Origin: Marinilabilia sp046483585
GTDB taxonomy: Bacteria > Bacteroidota > Bacteroidia > Bacteroidales > Marinilabiliaceae
Direction: 5' to 3'
Assembly (NCBI GenBank): GCA_046483585.1
Contig: JAWOCV010000221.1
Location: 9,400-73,399 of the forward strand
DNA: 64,000 nt
The position numbers and the translations under genes are program-made. Positions within the stretch are counted from its first letter, which is position 1. Each line of letters opens with the position of its first letter. Below, piece by piece: positions 33,338 to 42,018 of the stretch. Under the pieces are notes generated by a model, which was not told the origin of the DNA, did no database searches, and worked only from the letters and a program-made list of their open reading frames with translations.

Positions 33338-33368
33338 AATCTTAGTTCTTTCAAATTAAAAACTTTGC

Positions 33369-33461
33369 GCCTGCCTGGCGTGTAATGTGAAACAAGATTA
33401 ATTATACAAACAAAAGTTCGCTTATATTACAGGATGCTAATATTAAAAACGGCAGACAGGT
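33369..33461 (+). repeat. 93-bp palindromic element b (free)
   Basis: Same termini and exactly the same length as element a. The interior is diverged but still partly alignable (ACAAAC, CAGGAT). TGTAAT and ATTACA inside can pair. Not inside a CAATAG element. Confidence 0.72.
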
Positions 33462-33467
33462 CATTGC

Positions 33468-33560
33468 GCCTGCCTGGCGACAAATGGAATAGAGGCTTTC
33501 TATCTTTTAGTAAGAGCCTTTGAGTCAAAACAGTTCTATTTCATGACACGGCAGACAGGT
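33468..33560 (+). repeat. 93-bp palindromic element c (free)
   Basis: Same termini and length, 6 bp after element b. The interior is unrelated in sequence to element a, yet it also folds: ATGGAATAG pairs with CTATTTCAT (one G-T) and AGGCT with AGCCT. This suggests selection on shape and length more than on sequence. Confidence 0.72.
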
Positions 33561-33659
33561 CTCTGCGTTTAGCTTTTTTTAATCTTCAAACTGCCGGAGA
33601 TGACGTCCGGGAAGTGTATTTTTTGTAATTTCGTCCATATCAAATAAATTACGGCTTAC

Positions 33660-34244
33660 ATGGATTTGATCTTTGCTACACATAACAGTCACAAAGCTGA
33701 AGAAATAAATAAACTGCTCCCTGCTCCCTGGAATGCAAGGCCTTTATCTGCTATCGGATATAAGGAGGATGTCCCTGAGACCGGAGAGACGCTTGAAGAC
33801 AATGCTTTACAGAAAGCCAGGCATATCTGGCAAGAGCTTGGCGTTGATTGTTTTGCTGATGATACCGGTCTTGAGATTGATGCACTTGGAGGAGCACCGG
33901 GCGTTTATTCGGCAAGATATGCAGGCCCCGGTAAAGACAGTACCAAAAATATGCAAAAAGTGCTGAAAGAGATGGAAGGGATTACCAATCGCAGAGCCAG
34001 GTTTCGTACGGTGATCGCTCTTATTCTGAATGGCGAAACAACGCTTTTTGAAGGAAAGGTGGAAGGAGAGATATTGAGGGAGTTAAGGGGCCATCATGGA
34101 TTTGGCTATGATCCTGTCTTCAGACCTGATGGGGCGGCTTATTCATTTGCTCAGATGCCCCTGGATGAAAAGAACCGGATCAGTCACAGGAGTCAGGCCA
34201 TTGGTAAACTTGTCCGTTTCCTGGAGGCCGTTAAAAATCATTAG
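33660..34244 (+). CDS. rdgB: dITP/XTP pyrophosphatase (RdgB/HAM1)
   Basis: A 194-residue house-cleaning enzyme that hydrolyses ITP, dITP and XTP to the monophosphates and so keeps them out of DNA and RNA. The N-terminal FATHNSHKAEEI binds the phosphates. The central DDTGLEIDALGGAPGVYSARYAG contains the catalytic acidic residues, and HHGFGYDPVF and KNRISHRSQA complete the family pattern. Length is typical. The stop codon is separated by one base from the start of the porZ-like gene, so the two are translationally coupled. Confidence 0.95.
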   Translation: MDLIFATHNSHKAEEINKLLPAPWNARPLSAIGYKEDVPETGETLEDNALQKARHIWQELGVDCFADDTGLEIDALGGAPGVYSARYAGPGKDSTKNMQKVLKEMEGITNRRARFRTVIALILNGETTLFEGKVEGEILRELRGHHGFGYDPVFRPDGAAYSFAQMPLDEKNRISHRSQAIGKLVRFLEAVKNH

Positions 34245-34245
34245 C

Positions 34246-36651
34246 ATGCTAAAGTTTTGGATATTTCCATTCTTTTTACTTTTGGCCGGAAGCTTTATTC
34301 CGGGGTTAAGCGATTTAAACGGACAGGAACGCTGGAACGCCTATTATTCCTATAAAACATGTTTTGAACTGACAGAGACCGACCGTTTTATTGTTGGAGC
34401 GACGTCTCTTGGCCTGATCTATTATCACAAGGAAACCGCTTCAGTTTCTGTGAAGAATAAAGTTAACGGCCTTTCAGACACCGGTATTTCAGCCATAGGT
34501 TACGCACCCGAAACGAACACTCTTTTGACCGGGTATACCAATGGTAATATTGATCTTGTACAAGGAGATAAAGTGACCAATATTCCGGATCTTAAGATAG
34601 AGAATATGACCGGCAGTAAACAGATCAATCACTTTCTCTATCATGAGGGCATGGTGTATTGCAGTACCGATTTTGGGATTCTTGAGATCGATGCCAGCAG
34701 GGATGAAATAGCTTCTACCTTTATTCTCGGAGATGAGGCTTCTTCTTTGAAGGTTTACCGTACTCTTGTTCAGGAGGATTATATTTATGCAGCCACATCA
34801 GAGGGAATTCTGCGGGCAGATCTTTCCAAAGGTGGGCTGACTTTTTATGAGAACTGGGACCTTTTTTCTGAATCGAACGGCAGGTATTGTGATCTGGAGA
34901 AAACCTCTGCTGGCATCATTGGCATGCGCGGTGATATTGGGCAGACCTGCGAACTGGAATTATACAATGATGAGGGTACCGTATCAGGAGACGCGTTTTC
35001 AAACTTCAGAAGTCTTAAGGTCAATGAAGAAGACATTTTGGTGGTGACTGACAACGAGTTGTTTAAACTTGACGGTGATCTTTCTGTTTCAGAAACATTC
35101 GAAGCCCTGGACACTGGTGATGAAGAGCCCTATGTGCCCCGTTATCGTGATGGTATAGTGGGTACGGATGGGAAGTTATGGATAGCCGACCATAAAGGCG
35201 GGCTCATGTTTGAACAACCGGCCGGTTTTTTTAACCGTGTTTTACCATCCGGACCTTTTACCAACTCGGTTTACCATACTGCCAAAGCCGGAGATGATCT
35301 TTGGGTGGTTCCCGGGGGGTTCGGATCTTTGCATAATAATGCTCAAATCCCTGCGTCGGTTTCCATATTGAGCGAAGGGTACTGGACCTATTTTAACAGT
35401 ACCAACACTGAGGCGTTTGAAGGTCAGAAGGATCTGATCAATATTGCGGTCAATCCCCTTGATGAGAACAATGTTTTCGTGGCCTCCTGGGGGAATGGCG
35501 TCTTCGAATTTGAAAAAAACTCAGATGAAGAGTTCGTTCTGAAAAATCATTTTACCGAGGACAACAGTGCCCTGCAAAATGTTCCCAATACTTCTGCCGA
35601 CAGATATACCCGGATCTGGGGTCTTACTTTTGATCAGGACGGAAGACTTTATATGTCGAATTCTTCTGTAGAAAGTGGTATTGTTGTTTTTGATGCGAAA
35701 GAAGAAACCTGGCATCAATATGATTATGAAGCCATTTCTCTGCCATTAAAGCCCGGCGAAATTTTGATAGACGACAATGGTTTTAAATGGCTTTTCGTTG
35801 TTGAGGGGCGTTCTCATGGACTCTTTGTGTTCGATGATAAAGGCACCATTGCCAATGATGAAGATGACCGGTATCGATCTTCGATGAATCCTTCCGATGA
35901 CAATGATGAGAGAAATGCCGGCCAATTGTTGTTATGGGATGAAAGCGGGGAAGAAATTACCCCGAATGTGCTTAGCTTTGCCAAAGATAAAAACGGATAC
36001 ATATGGGTTGGCACCGATAAAGGGGTAGTGGTTCAATATAATCCGGGACGCATTTTTGATGTTTCAAAACCGGTTTTTTCCCGCATCAAAATTGGGCGGG
36101 AGGATGAAAGCGGACTGGCCGATTATTTGCTTGAAGACCATAAAATTACCGCTGTAGCTGTGGATGAGGCTAACCGTAAATATCTGGGGACTGAAGGTGC
36201 CGGGATTTTTCTTGTTTCAGAAGACGGCACACGTACCATCAACCATTTTGATATGTCCAACAGCCCTCTGCCTTCGAATAATATATTCAACATCGACATA
36301 GATGATGAGAGCGGAGAGGTTTTCTTTTCCACCGACAAGGGCCTGATCAGTTATATGGGAGACGCCGTGGAGGGAGAGGAATCATTTGGATTTGTATATG
36401 CTTATCCCAATCCGGTCAGGCCCGGTTACGATGGACCTGTGACCATAACAGGCCTGGTCGACCGGACCAATGTCAAGATTACCGATACAGCCGGCAATCT
36501 TGTTTTTGAAACGGTTTCTTTGGGAGGAAAAGCCATATGGAATGGAAAAAATTTGTGGGGGCGTAAAGTGGAAGCCGGGATCTATATTGTATTTTTGTCG
36601 TCACCAGACGGAAGTCAGACGATGCATACGAAAATTGCGGTTGTCCGATGA
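34246..36651 (+). CDS. porZ: PorZ-like type IX secretion protein
   Basis: An 801-residue secreted protein with a signal peptide (about residues 1-24, ending in LNGQE), two seven-bladed propeller regions with repeats such as GTDKGVVV and GTEGAGIFLVSEDG, and a C-terminal immunoglobulin-like domain starting YAYPNPVRPGYDGPVTI and ending MHTKIAVVR. This is the layout of PorZ, which in Porphyromonas gingivalis helps the sortase PorU attach type IX substrates to anionic lipopolysaccharide at the cell surface. Known PorZ proteins have the same PNPVRP start of the tail. ATG 34246 gives the signal peptide. Longer upstream frames overlap rdgB. No other secretion genes are near. Confidence 0.85.
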   Translation: MLKFWIFPFFLLLAGSFIPGLSDLNGQERWNAYYSYKTCFELTETDRFIVGATSLGLIYYHKETASVSVKNKVNGLSDTGISAIGYAPETNTLLTGYTNGNIDLVQGDKVTNIPDLKIENMTGSKQINHFLYHEGMVYCSTDFGILEIDASRDEIASTFILGDEASSLKVYRTLVQEDYIYAATSEGILRADLSKGGLTFYENWDLFSESNGRYCDLEKTSAGIIGMRGDIGQTCELELYNDEGTVSGDAFSNFRSLKVNEEDILVVTDNELFKLDGDLSVSETFEALDTGDEEPYVPRYRDGIVGTDGKLWIADHKGGLMFEQPAGFFNRVLPSGPFTNSVYHTAKAGDDLWVVPGGFGSLHNNAQIPASVSILSEGYWTYFNSTNTEAFEGQKDLINIAVNPLDENNVFVASWGNGVFEFEKNSDEEFVLKNHFTEDNSALQNVPNTSADRYTRIWGLTFDQDGRLYMSNSSVESGIVVFDAKEETWHQYDYEAISLPLKPGEILIDDNGFKWLFVVEGRSHGLFVFDDKGTIANDEDDRYRSSMNPSDDNDERNAGQLLLWDESGEEITPNVLSFAKDKNGYIWVGTDKGVVVQYNPGRIFDVSKPVFSRIKIGREDESGLADYLLEDHKITAVAVDEANRKYLGTEGAGIFLVSEDGTRTINHFDMSNSPLPSNNIFNIDIDDESGEVFFSTDKGLISYMGDAVEGEESFGFVYAYPNPVRPGYDGPVTITGLVDRTNVKITDTAGNLVFETVSLGGKAIWNGKNLWGRKVEAGIYIVFLSSPDGSQTMHTKIAVVR

Positions 36652-36679
36652 TTGTAAAACTCCGATAAAGCGAATGTAG

Positions 36680-39415
36680 ATGTCAAAACGGAATTTGGGT
36701 ATTATTGGTATTATTCTGGTTTTCGCTATTATCATTACCGGTGTTTTTTGGTGGTTATATAGTCAGCAGAATATCAGTGAAGGAGATACCATTGATGTGG
36801 TGCCCGTAGATGCTTCAGTTGTACTCAGGGTTAATGACCCGAAAGATCTTTTTTCTGTTCTGGAAAATAAGATCAACTACCGCCAGGAACTTGAATCTTT
36901 TGAAAGCTTAATGTCCATATTTGACATTATTCAATACACTGATACATCCTCATTTTTCACGGACGGGCCTGGCAATGGAATGCTTGATTCCCCTGTTTAT
37001 CTGGCATACAGTAAAGTTGGAAAAGAAACCATTGAATGGAGTGCGCATTTTCCGGTAAGTAACAACCGGCAGGGGAGCAATCTCAAAAGCTGGCTGGAGG
37101 ATAATGCCAGAAAAGAAAGGGATTATACAGGTTTTTCAATTTACGAATTGAGATTGAGTGATTCTTCATTAACCTTTTATGCAACTTTTCAGAAAGGGGT
37201 CTTTACGATAAGTGGCTCTTCATTACAGGTTGAGTCTTCAATCCGTCAACAACAATCCAACCATTCATTGGCTGAAGACACCGGTTTTTCTGAATTGGAA
37301 AAAACCACCAGCAAAAGAGCTGATGGAGCCTTTTTTGTGAATTTTTCAAGGTTGGCCGATTTTTCCAAACCTTTTCTATCTTCCGGATCAAGGGATATTT
37401 CTTCCTTTATGGGGAATATTGCCAGGTGGGCGGGTGTGGATTTTGACATAAAAAACGACGAAATCATGCTTAACGGGTTTATTTCGGCCGCCGGGGAATC
37501 TTCGTATGCATCCCTTTTTGAAGGCGTTGGGACTCGTCGTTCCACTCTTGCGGAGGTGCTCCCATCAGATACGAGATTGTTTGTTGGATATAATTTTTCA
37601 GATGGCTCCCGTTTGAGCAGAAATCTGGTTGACTATACCGAACAATCAGACGAAGCTTCTGAATTTGATACGCTTAATACTCATTTTGAAAACCGAACCG
37701 GATCTTCCTATATTGAGACCTTTCTTAATCTTATCGAGGGAGAATTGGCATTTGGGTGCCTGGATTACAATTCCAGTGATCCCGGTGAAGGCAGGTTTAT
37801 GGTATTCAGAACCAAAGGGGAGGTGAAGAGTCTGCCTGTATTGCAGAACATTCAGGAATATTTTGATGTAGAAACAGATCCGGTGGGTCATTTTGAGATG
37901 GATGAATCCACCTCGTTCCCTATCTATCGTGGGTTTTCAAACAATCTTAACAACCTGGCATGGCAAAAGTTGTTTCCCGGTGTACCCATGCAGTATTTTT
38001 CATTCTTCAGAAATTATCTTGTGTTTGCTGAAAGCCGTAAAACATTGGAATCAATTCTTTACGACAACGTTTTGAAGAGAACACTGGACAATCATACCTA
38101 TTATTCCGAATTTAACGAAAACTTCTCATATGAGGAGAATTTCTTTCTGTTTGCCGAAATTCCTCATTTGTATCCCTATATTAAGGAACATCTTAGTCAG
38201 GACATCTTTCACCCCACAGATGAGCAGGAAAAGAGTTTATTTAATTTTTATGCCGGGGGCATACAGATCTCCAATAACTCAGGCCTAAATTATACGACCA
38301 TTCATGCACAACATGCCCCCCATCGTGATAAGGAGCCACAGACCATCTGGCAGAGCCGTATCGATTCTACGGTAGCGATGAAACCCGTTCTGGTCGACAA
38401 TCACAATTCCGAAGAGAAAGAGATAATGGTGCAGGATGAAGCCAATAATCTTTATTTGATCAACAACCAGGGAAGGGTTCTCTGGAAAAAATCGCTTGAC
38501 GGTCCTGTGATGAGTGATATACACCAGATTGATTATTACCGCAACAACAAGCTTCAATATCTTTTCAATACGTCCCGGAGACTTTATCTTCTGGACCGTA
38601 ACGGGAATCATGTGGCCCGGTATCCTTTTGATCTGTCTTCCAGGGCCACCAATGGGGTGGCAGTGTTCGATTACAACGATAACCGTGATTACCGGATCTT
38701 TGTTGCGCTTGAAGACCGTAAAGTTTATTTGTTCGACAAGACCGGCTCCCGGATCCAGGGTTGGAATATCCCACGGACCGAAGGTATTGTAAAACAGCCC
38801 GTTCAGCATTTTCGTACCAGCGGAAGAGATTATATCGTTTTCAGTGACCCGTACAGGAATTATATTATGGATCGCCGGGGCAATCACCGGGTAACTCCCG
38901 AAAAAGGATTTCAAAGAAACAGCCGGAGTTCTTTTTCTCTTGAATACCCTGATTCAGAAAAATCTGCTCTTGTTACAACGACCAGTAATGGCTCATTGGC
39001 AAAAATAATGCTGCCTTCGGGACGTACAAGTGTAAAGCAAAATACTTCAGTTGAAAGCCCCGAGCATTCTTTCCTCATGTTGGATGATAACAGCCCCCGG
39101 TATGTGTTTTTGACGAGCGGGGAAATGCAAATTTATGGCCCCGGGGATGAACTTATTACGCAAACCGAATTTGATGTTCCCATGAGGTTGACGGGTGATG
39201 TTTACAAGTTTTCCTCAAATGACCTTAAAATCGGAGTTGTAAGCAAGGATGAATCCAGTATTTTTCTTTACAATCATGATGGAACCTTATATCAGGGGTT
39301 TCCGTTGAAAGGCACATCCCGCTTTTCCATTGGCATCCTGGATGCTTCTGCTTACCGCTTTAACCTGGTTACCGGGGGAGAAAACAATTACATTTACAAT
39401 TATCGGGTCGATTAA
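36680..39415 (+). CDS. Large membrane-anchored protein with DUF3352-like and propeller parts
   Basis: A 911-residue protein with an N-terminal membrane helix (GIIGIILVFAIIITGVFWWL, residues 6-25) and the rest outside the cytoplasm. The first half (about residues 35-560) resembles the DUF3352 pattern, with an opening VPVDASVVLRVNDPKDL and repeated mixed alpha/beta units. The second half (about 570-911) reads as a beta-propeller with PQQ-like blades: NLYLINNQGRVLWKK, LYLLDRNGNHVARYP, VYLFDKTGSRIQGW. Propellers of this kind occur in BamB-type scaffold proteins. It follows porZ by 28 bp and is probably in the same transcript, so a role in envelope biogenesis or type IX secretion is plausible. No function is known to me. 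Confidence 0.65.
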   Translation: MSKRNLGIIGIILVFAIIITGVFWWLYSQQNISEGDTIDVVPVDASVVLRVNDPKDLFSVLENKINYRQELESFESLMSIFDIIQYTDTSSFFTDGPGNGMLDSPVYLAYSKVGKETIEWSAHFPVSNNRQGSNLKSWLEDNARKERDYTGFSIYELRLSDSSLTFYATFQKGVFTISGSSLQVESSIRQQQSNHSLAEDTGFSELEKTTSKRADGAFFVNFSRLADFSKPFLSSGSRDISSFMGNIARWAGVDFDIKNDEIMLNGFISAAGESSYASLFEGVGTRRSTLAEVLPSDTRLFVGYNFSDGSRLSRNLVDYTEQSDEASEFDTLNTHFENRTGSSYIETFLNLIEGELAFGCLDYNSSDPGEGRFMVFRTKGEVKSLPVLQNIQEYFDVETDPVGHFEMDESTSFPIYRGFSNNLNNLAWQKLFPGVPMQYFSFFRNYLVFAESRKTLESILYDNVLKRTLDNHTYYSEFNENFSYEENFFLFAEIPHLYPYIKEHLSQDIFHPTDEQEKSLFNFYAGGIQISNNSGLNYTTIHAQHAPHRDKEPQTIWQSRIDSTVAMKPVLVDNHNSEEKEIMVQDEANNLYLINNQGRVLWKKSLDGPVMSDIHQIDYYRNNKLQYLFNTSRRLYLLDRNGNHVARYPFDLSSRATNGVAVFDYNDNRDYRIFVALEDRKVYLFDKTGSRIQGWNIPRTEGIVKQPVQHFRTSGRDYIVFSDPYRNYIMDRRGNHRVTPEKGFQRNSRSSFSLEYPDSEKSALVTTTSNGSLAKIMLPSGRTSVKQNTSVESPEHSFLMLDDNSPRYVFLTSGEMQIYGPGDELITQTEFDVPMRLTGDVYKFSSNDLKIGVVSKDESSIFLYNHDGTLYQGFPLKGTSRFSIGILDASAYRFNLVTGGENNYIYNYRVD

Positions 39416-39421
39416 ATGTTA

Positions 39422-39648
39422 CAATAGATCGTTAGATTATTAGATGTAAGATGCCTGCCTGGCGGTTTATGAAAAATTAGACTTGTTGTACAAACCATAG
39501 TTTGTTTTATATAGCAGGATTGTAATAAGCAAACGGCAGGCAGGTAAGAAAATTCGTATAATGCTGATATACCGCATTTTAACAATGCAACTGCTGCAAT
39601 ATTAAACAACTGAATTACAGAGTGTTGTAAAAGTTTAACGGACTATTA
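39422..39648 (+). mobile_element. CAATAG element copy 3, carrying a 93-bp insert
   Basis: A 227-bp element from CAATAGATCGTTAGA to GTTTAACGGACTATTA (last G replaced by A), flanked by exact 6-bp direct repeats ATGTTA (39416-39421 and 39649-39654). The 93-bp insert at 39453-39545 sits at the same internal position as in copy 2. It starts 7 bp after the stop codon of the preceding gene. Confidence 0.82.
39453..39545 (+). repeat. 93-bp palindromic element d (inside CAATAG copy 3)
   Basis: Termini GCCTGCCTGGCG and CGGCAGGCAGGT. Almost identical to element a, including the ACAAAC-CATA-GTTTGT hairpin. Confidence 0.75.
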
Positions 39649-39669
39649 ATGTTAATCATTCATTTTTTA

Positions 39670-39677
39670 TATTTTTG
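39670..39677 (+). promoter_or_regulatory. -7 promoter box of the Na/Pi transporter gene
   Basis: TATTTTTG, a perfect TAnnTTTG, 63 bp before the start codon and 21 bp after the end of the CAATAG element. The element therefore lies just upstream of this promoter. Confidence 0.5.
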
Positions 39678-39740
39678 CCATAATTGATGGTGAGAAAGAT
39701 GAGTATAAACAAAAAATCAGACTTCTAGAAGCCCGGTAAG

Positions 39741-41435
39741 ATGCAATACACTTTCTTCGATTTTCTCTCTCTGGTGGGATCCCTCGGGATGTTTTTGTAC
39801 GGGATGAAGATGATGAGTGAGGCCCTCCAGAAAGTGGCCGGTAATAAAATGAGGAGCATTCTTTCGGCCATGACCTCCAACCGGTTTCTGGGCATCCTTA
39901 CAGGTTTTATGGTGACCGCCATGGTCCAGTCTTCTTCTGCAACCACAGTGATGGTGGTGAGTTTTGTCAATGCAGGTTTGGTGACTCTGAAAGAAGCCAT
40001 CGGTGTTGTTATGGGTGCCAATATAGGAACGACTGTGACGGGCTGGGTTATCACACTTTTTGGGTTTAAAGTTCAGATCAGTGCTTATTCTTTGCCCCTG
40101 ATCGGTTTGGGATTGCCGTTTATCTTTTCCAAATCCGGGACACGGCGCTCTTATGGTGAATTGATGATTGGATTCGCCCTGTTATTCCTGGGATTGGAAT
40201 ATCTGAAAGATTCGGTTCCCAACATTCAGGAAAACCCCGAAATACTTAGTTTCTTACAGCGGTATACCGACAGTGGTATATGGACAACACTCCTTTTCCT
40301 GGGTATTGGATCGTTACTTACCGTCCTTGTACAATCTTCATCAGCCACCATGGCACTTACCTTTGTTATGTGCAATGAAGGGTGGATAGAATTCAGCCAG
40401 GCGGCCGCCATGATATTAGGGGAGAATGTGGGGACCACTATTACCGCCAATATTGCCTCGTCAGTGGGGAATATTAGCGCCAAACGAACAGCCCGGGTTC
40501 ACCTGATATTTAACCTTTTGGGTGTCACATGGATGCTTGCTGTTTTTAACAATTACACCGGTCTTATTGATACGTTGATGACCATAAACGGCAGCGGCTC
40601 TCCCTCTGAATCACCCGCAGCCATTCCTACAGCGCTGTCCATCTTTCACACCTCATTCAATGTTCTGAATGTTCTGATATTTGTCTGGTTTGCCCCCCTC
40701 ATTCAAAAGATTGCGGAATATCTTGTGCCACATAAAAACAAAGAGTCGGATGAGGAATTCCGTTTGAAATATATCACTACGGGAATGCTTTCGACGTCGG
40801 AGCTGTCTATTCTGCAGGCTAAGAAAGAGATTCAGTTCTATGCCAAGCATACCACCAAAATGTTCGGATTTGTCCGGAAAATGATGCACGAAGAAAGAGA
40901 CAAAAAATTTAATAAACTCTTTTCAAAAGTCCAGAAATACGAGGGCATTAGTGATAATGTGGAGGTGGAGATCACCAATTATGTAACGCAGATATCTCAA
41001 TACAAACTCAGTGAACTCGGTCGTAAACGCATCCGTTCTATGCTGAAGCTGGCCGGTGACCTCGAAAGTGTGGCAGACAGTAATTACAACCTGGCCCGAA
41101 CCGTCAGCCGCATGCGGGAAAAGAATATTCACTTCAATCAGGCCGCTCAGGATAAACTGGAGCTGATGTTCAACCTTGTGGAGGAAGCCCTTTCTGTTAT
41201 GCGGGAAAACCTGCAACAGGATGAACTGGTGGTCTCACTCACCAAAGCACGGCTTCTGGAAGACCAGATCAACAATTACCGGGATCAACTTAAAGCCGAA
41301 CATCTCGACAATCTGGCCAACAACGTGTATTCATACGAAGCCGGCATTATTTTCAACGATCTGTTCTCTGAATCTGAAAAGCTGGCCGATTATGTGATCA
41401 ATGTTTCTGAGGCCCTTGAGGAAGTGGCTATGTAG
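39741..41435 (+). CDS. Na/Pi cotransporter with PhoU-like domain
   Basis: A 564-residue inner-membrane protein of the NptA/PNaS family. Two inverted halves each carry QSSSAT (VQSSSATTVMVVS and VQSSSATMALTFV) and a GxNxGTT motif (GANIGTTVTGW, GENVGTTITAN), which form the sodium and phosphate sites. The last 200 residues are a helical PhoU-like domain (MHEERDKKFNKLFSKVQKYEGISDNVEVEITNYV read in parts). Some members export phosphate, so direction is not certain. It is the second phosphate transporter in the window with a built-in PhoU-like tail. Confidence 0.9.
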   Translation: MQYTFFDFLSLVGSLGMFLYGMKMMSEALQKVAGNKMRSILSAMTSNRFLGILTGFMVTAMVQSSSATTVMVVSFVNAGLVTLKEAIGVVMGANIGTTVTGWVITLFGFKVQISAYSLPLIGLGLPFIFSKSGTRRSYGELMIGFALLFLGLEYLKDSVPNIQENPEILSFLQRYTDSGIWTTLLFLGIGSLLTVLVQSSSATMALTFVMCNEGWIEFSQAAAMILGENVGTTITANIASSVGNISAKRTARVHLIFNLLGVTWMLAVFNNYTGLIDTLMTINGSGSPSESPAAIPTALSIFHTSFNVLNVLIFVWFAPLIQKIAEYLVPHKNKESDEEFRLKYITTGMLSTSELSILQAKKEIQFYAKHTTKMFGFVRKMMHEERDKKFNKLFSKVQKYEGISDNVEVEITNYVTQISQYKLSELGRKRIRSMLKLAGDLESVADSNYNLARTVSRMREKNIHFNQAAQDKLELMFNLVEEALSVMRENLQQDELVVSLTKARLLEDQINNYRDQLKAEHLDNLANNVYSYEAGIIFNDLFSESEKLADYVINVSEALEEVAM

Positions 41436-41450
41436 TTGTTAAATATCTGA

Positions 41451-41539
41451 TAATGCCTGCTTAATAATGAGATAACATATCCCCTTTAGCTTTGCCAAAA
41501 AGAATCTTTGGTAAATATACATCCAAAAAACAGGCATTA
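41451..41539 (+). promoter_or_regulatory. Promoter and long inverted repeat before the small secreted protein
   Basis: TAGCTTTG (41487-41494) is a perfect -7 box, 45 bp before the start codon. TAATGCCTG (41451-41459) is inverted as CAGGCATTA (41531-41539), and the right arm ends on the A of the ATG. In read-through transcripts this could hide the ribosome start. In transcripts begun at the local promoter the left arm would be missing. Confidence 0.4.
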
Positions 41540-41904
41540 TGAAAACAATAGCAATGATCTTCGTATTAAGCATGGGGCTGCTGACAAATACTTTTGCAGG
41601 AAACAACGATAAGGATGAAAAGCCCGGTGAACCTGCTCCCAAATCTTCCAGTATTGCCGGCGTTATCGTCGATGATCAAACTGGCGAAACCCTTGCAGGA
41701 GTTGAAGTCAAACTTCAGGGAACGGATGTGAAAACGTATACAGATTTTGACGGAAAATTTGTCTTTGAGGAAATAACTCCCGGCAAATATGCAGTTGAGG
41801 CCAGAATTATTTCATATAAGCCCTTCAGCACCAGCTCCGTTAATGTTGATGCCAATGAGATGCATGCCTTTAATCTTGAGCTTCAGAATCATGAGGAGGA
41901 ATAA
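41539..41904 (+). CDS. Small secreted protein with carboxypeptidase-regulatory-like domain
   Basis: A 121-residue exported protein. The signal peptide ends near TNTFAG, a charged Lys/Pro/Ser linker follows, and then one beta-sandwich of the kind found at the N-terminus of TonB-dependent receptors (IAGVIVDDQTGETLAGVEVKLQGTDVKTYTDFDGKF read in parts). It stands alone without plug or barrel, so it is either a free periplasmic or surface module or the relic of a receptor. The frame is intact and a terminator follows 31 bp later, so I take it as functional. Confidence 0.8.
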   Translation: MKTIAMIFVLSMGLLTNTFAGNNDKDEKPGEPAPKSSSIAGVIVDDQTGETLAGVEVKLQGTDVKTYTDFDGKFVFEEITPGKYAVEARIISYKPFSTSSVNVDANEMHAFNLELQNHEEE

Positions 41905-41935
41905 AATCTTCCGGACGGGGACCTTTTTAAATCAG

Positions 41936-41961
41936 GGGAAGACGGAGTTCTTCCCTTTTTT
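41936..41961 (+). terminator. Rho-independent terminator
   Basis: GGGAAGA (41936-41942) pairs perfectly with TCTTCCC (41949-41955) around a 6-nt loop and is followed by six T residues. It ends the transcript of the small secreted protein. Confidence 0.82.
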
Positions 41962-42018
41962 GTTTTGTCATCAAAATATTTTTGCATTATCCGGGAGAAA
42001 TGTTGTCCCGGAGTTGTC

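Larger units (their letters stand above)
32931..33659. other. Gene-free repeat cluster
   Basis: No coding frame is supported. Contents from left to right: about 110 bp of unassigned sequence, a decayed CAATAG end (33045-33070), a full CAATAG element with a 93-bp insert (33111-33337), two more 93-bp elements (33369-33461, 33468-33560) and the promoter region of rdgB. An open frame on the minus strand at 33110-33298 only reads through the element and is not a gene. Confidence 0.6.
39416..39740. other. Gene-free interval with a CAATAG element
   Basis: It holds CAATAG copy 3 (39422-39648) with its 93-bp insert and, after it, the promoter of the Na/Pi transporter. A minus-strand frame at 39412-39609 merely reads through the element. 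Confidence 0.6.

Noticed and set aside
33369..33560. Repeated GCCTGCCTGGCG and CGGCAGACAGGT blocks that at first look like a CRISPR array
   Set aside because: There are only three units here, each 93 bp long with inverted ends, spaced irregularly (135 and 6 bp). No cas gene is near. The pattern is that of palindromic repeats.
39412..39609. Minus-strand open frame that resembles the frame at 33110-33298
   Set aside because: The likeness comes from the two loaded CAATAG copies at DNA level. The frames read across element borders and have no start signals.
41539..41904. Truncated TonB-dependent receptor pseudogene
   Set aside because: The small protein has its own promoter, signal peptide, complete beta-sandwich, proper stop and a good terminator, so it is more likely a functional stand-alone module.
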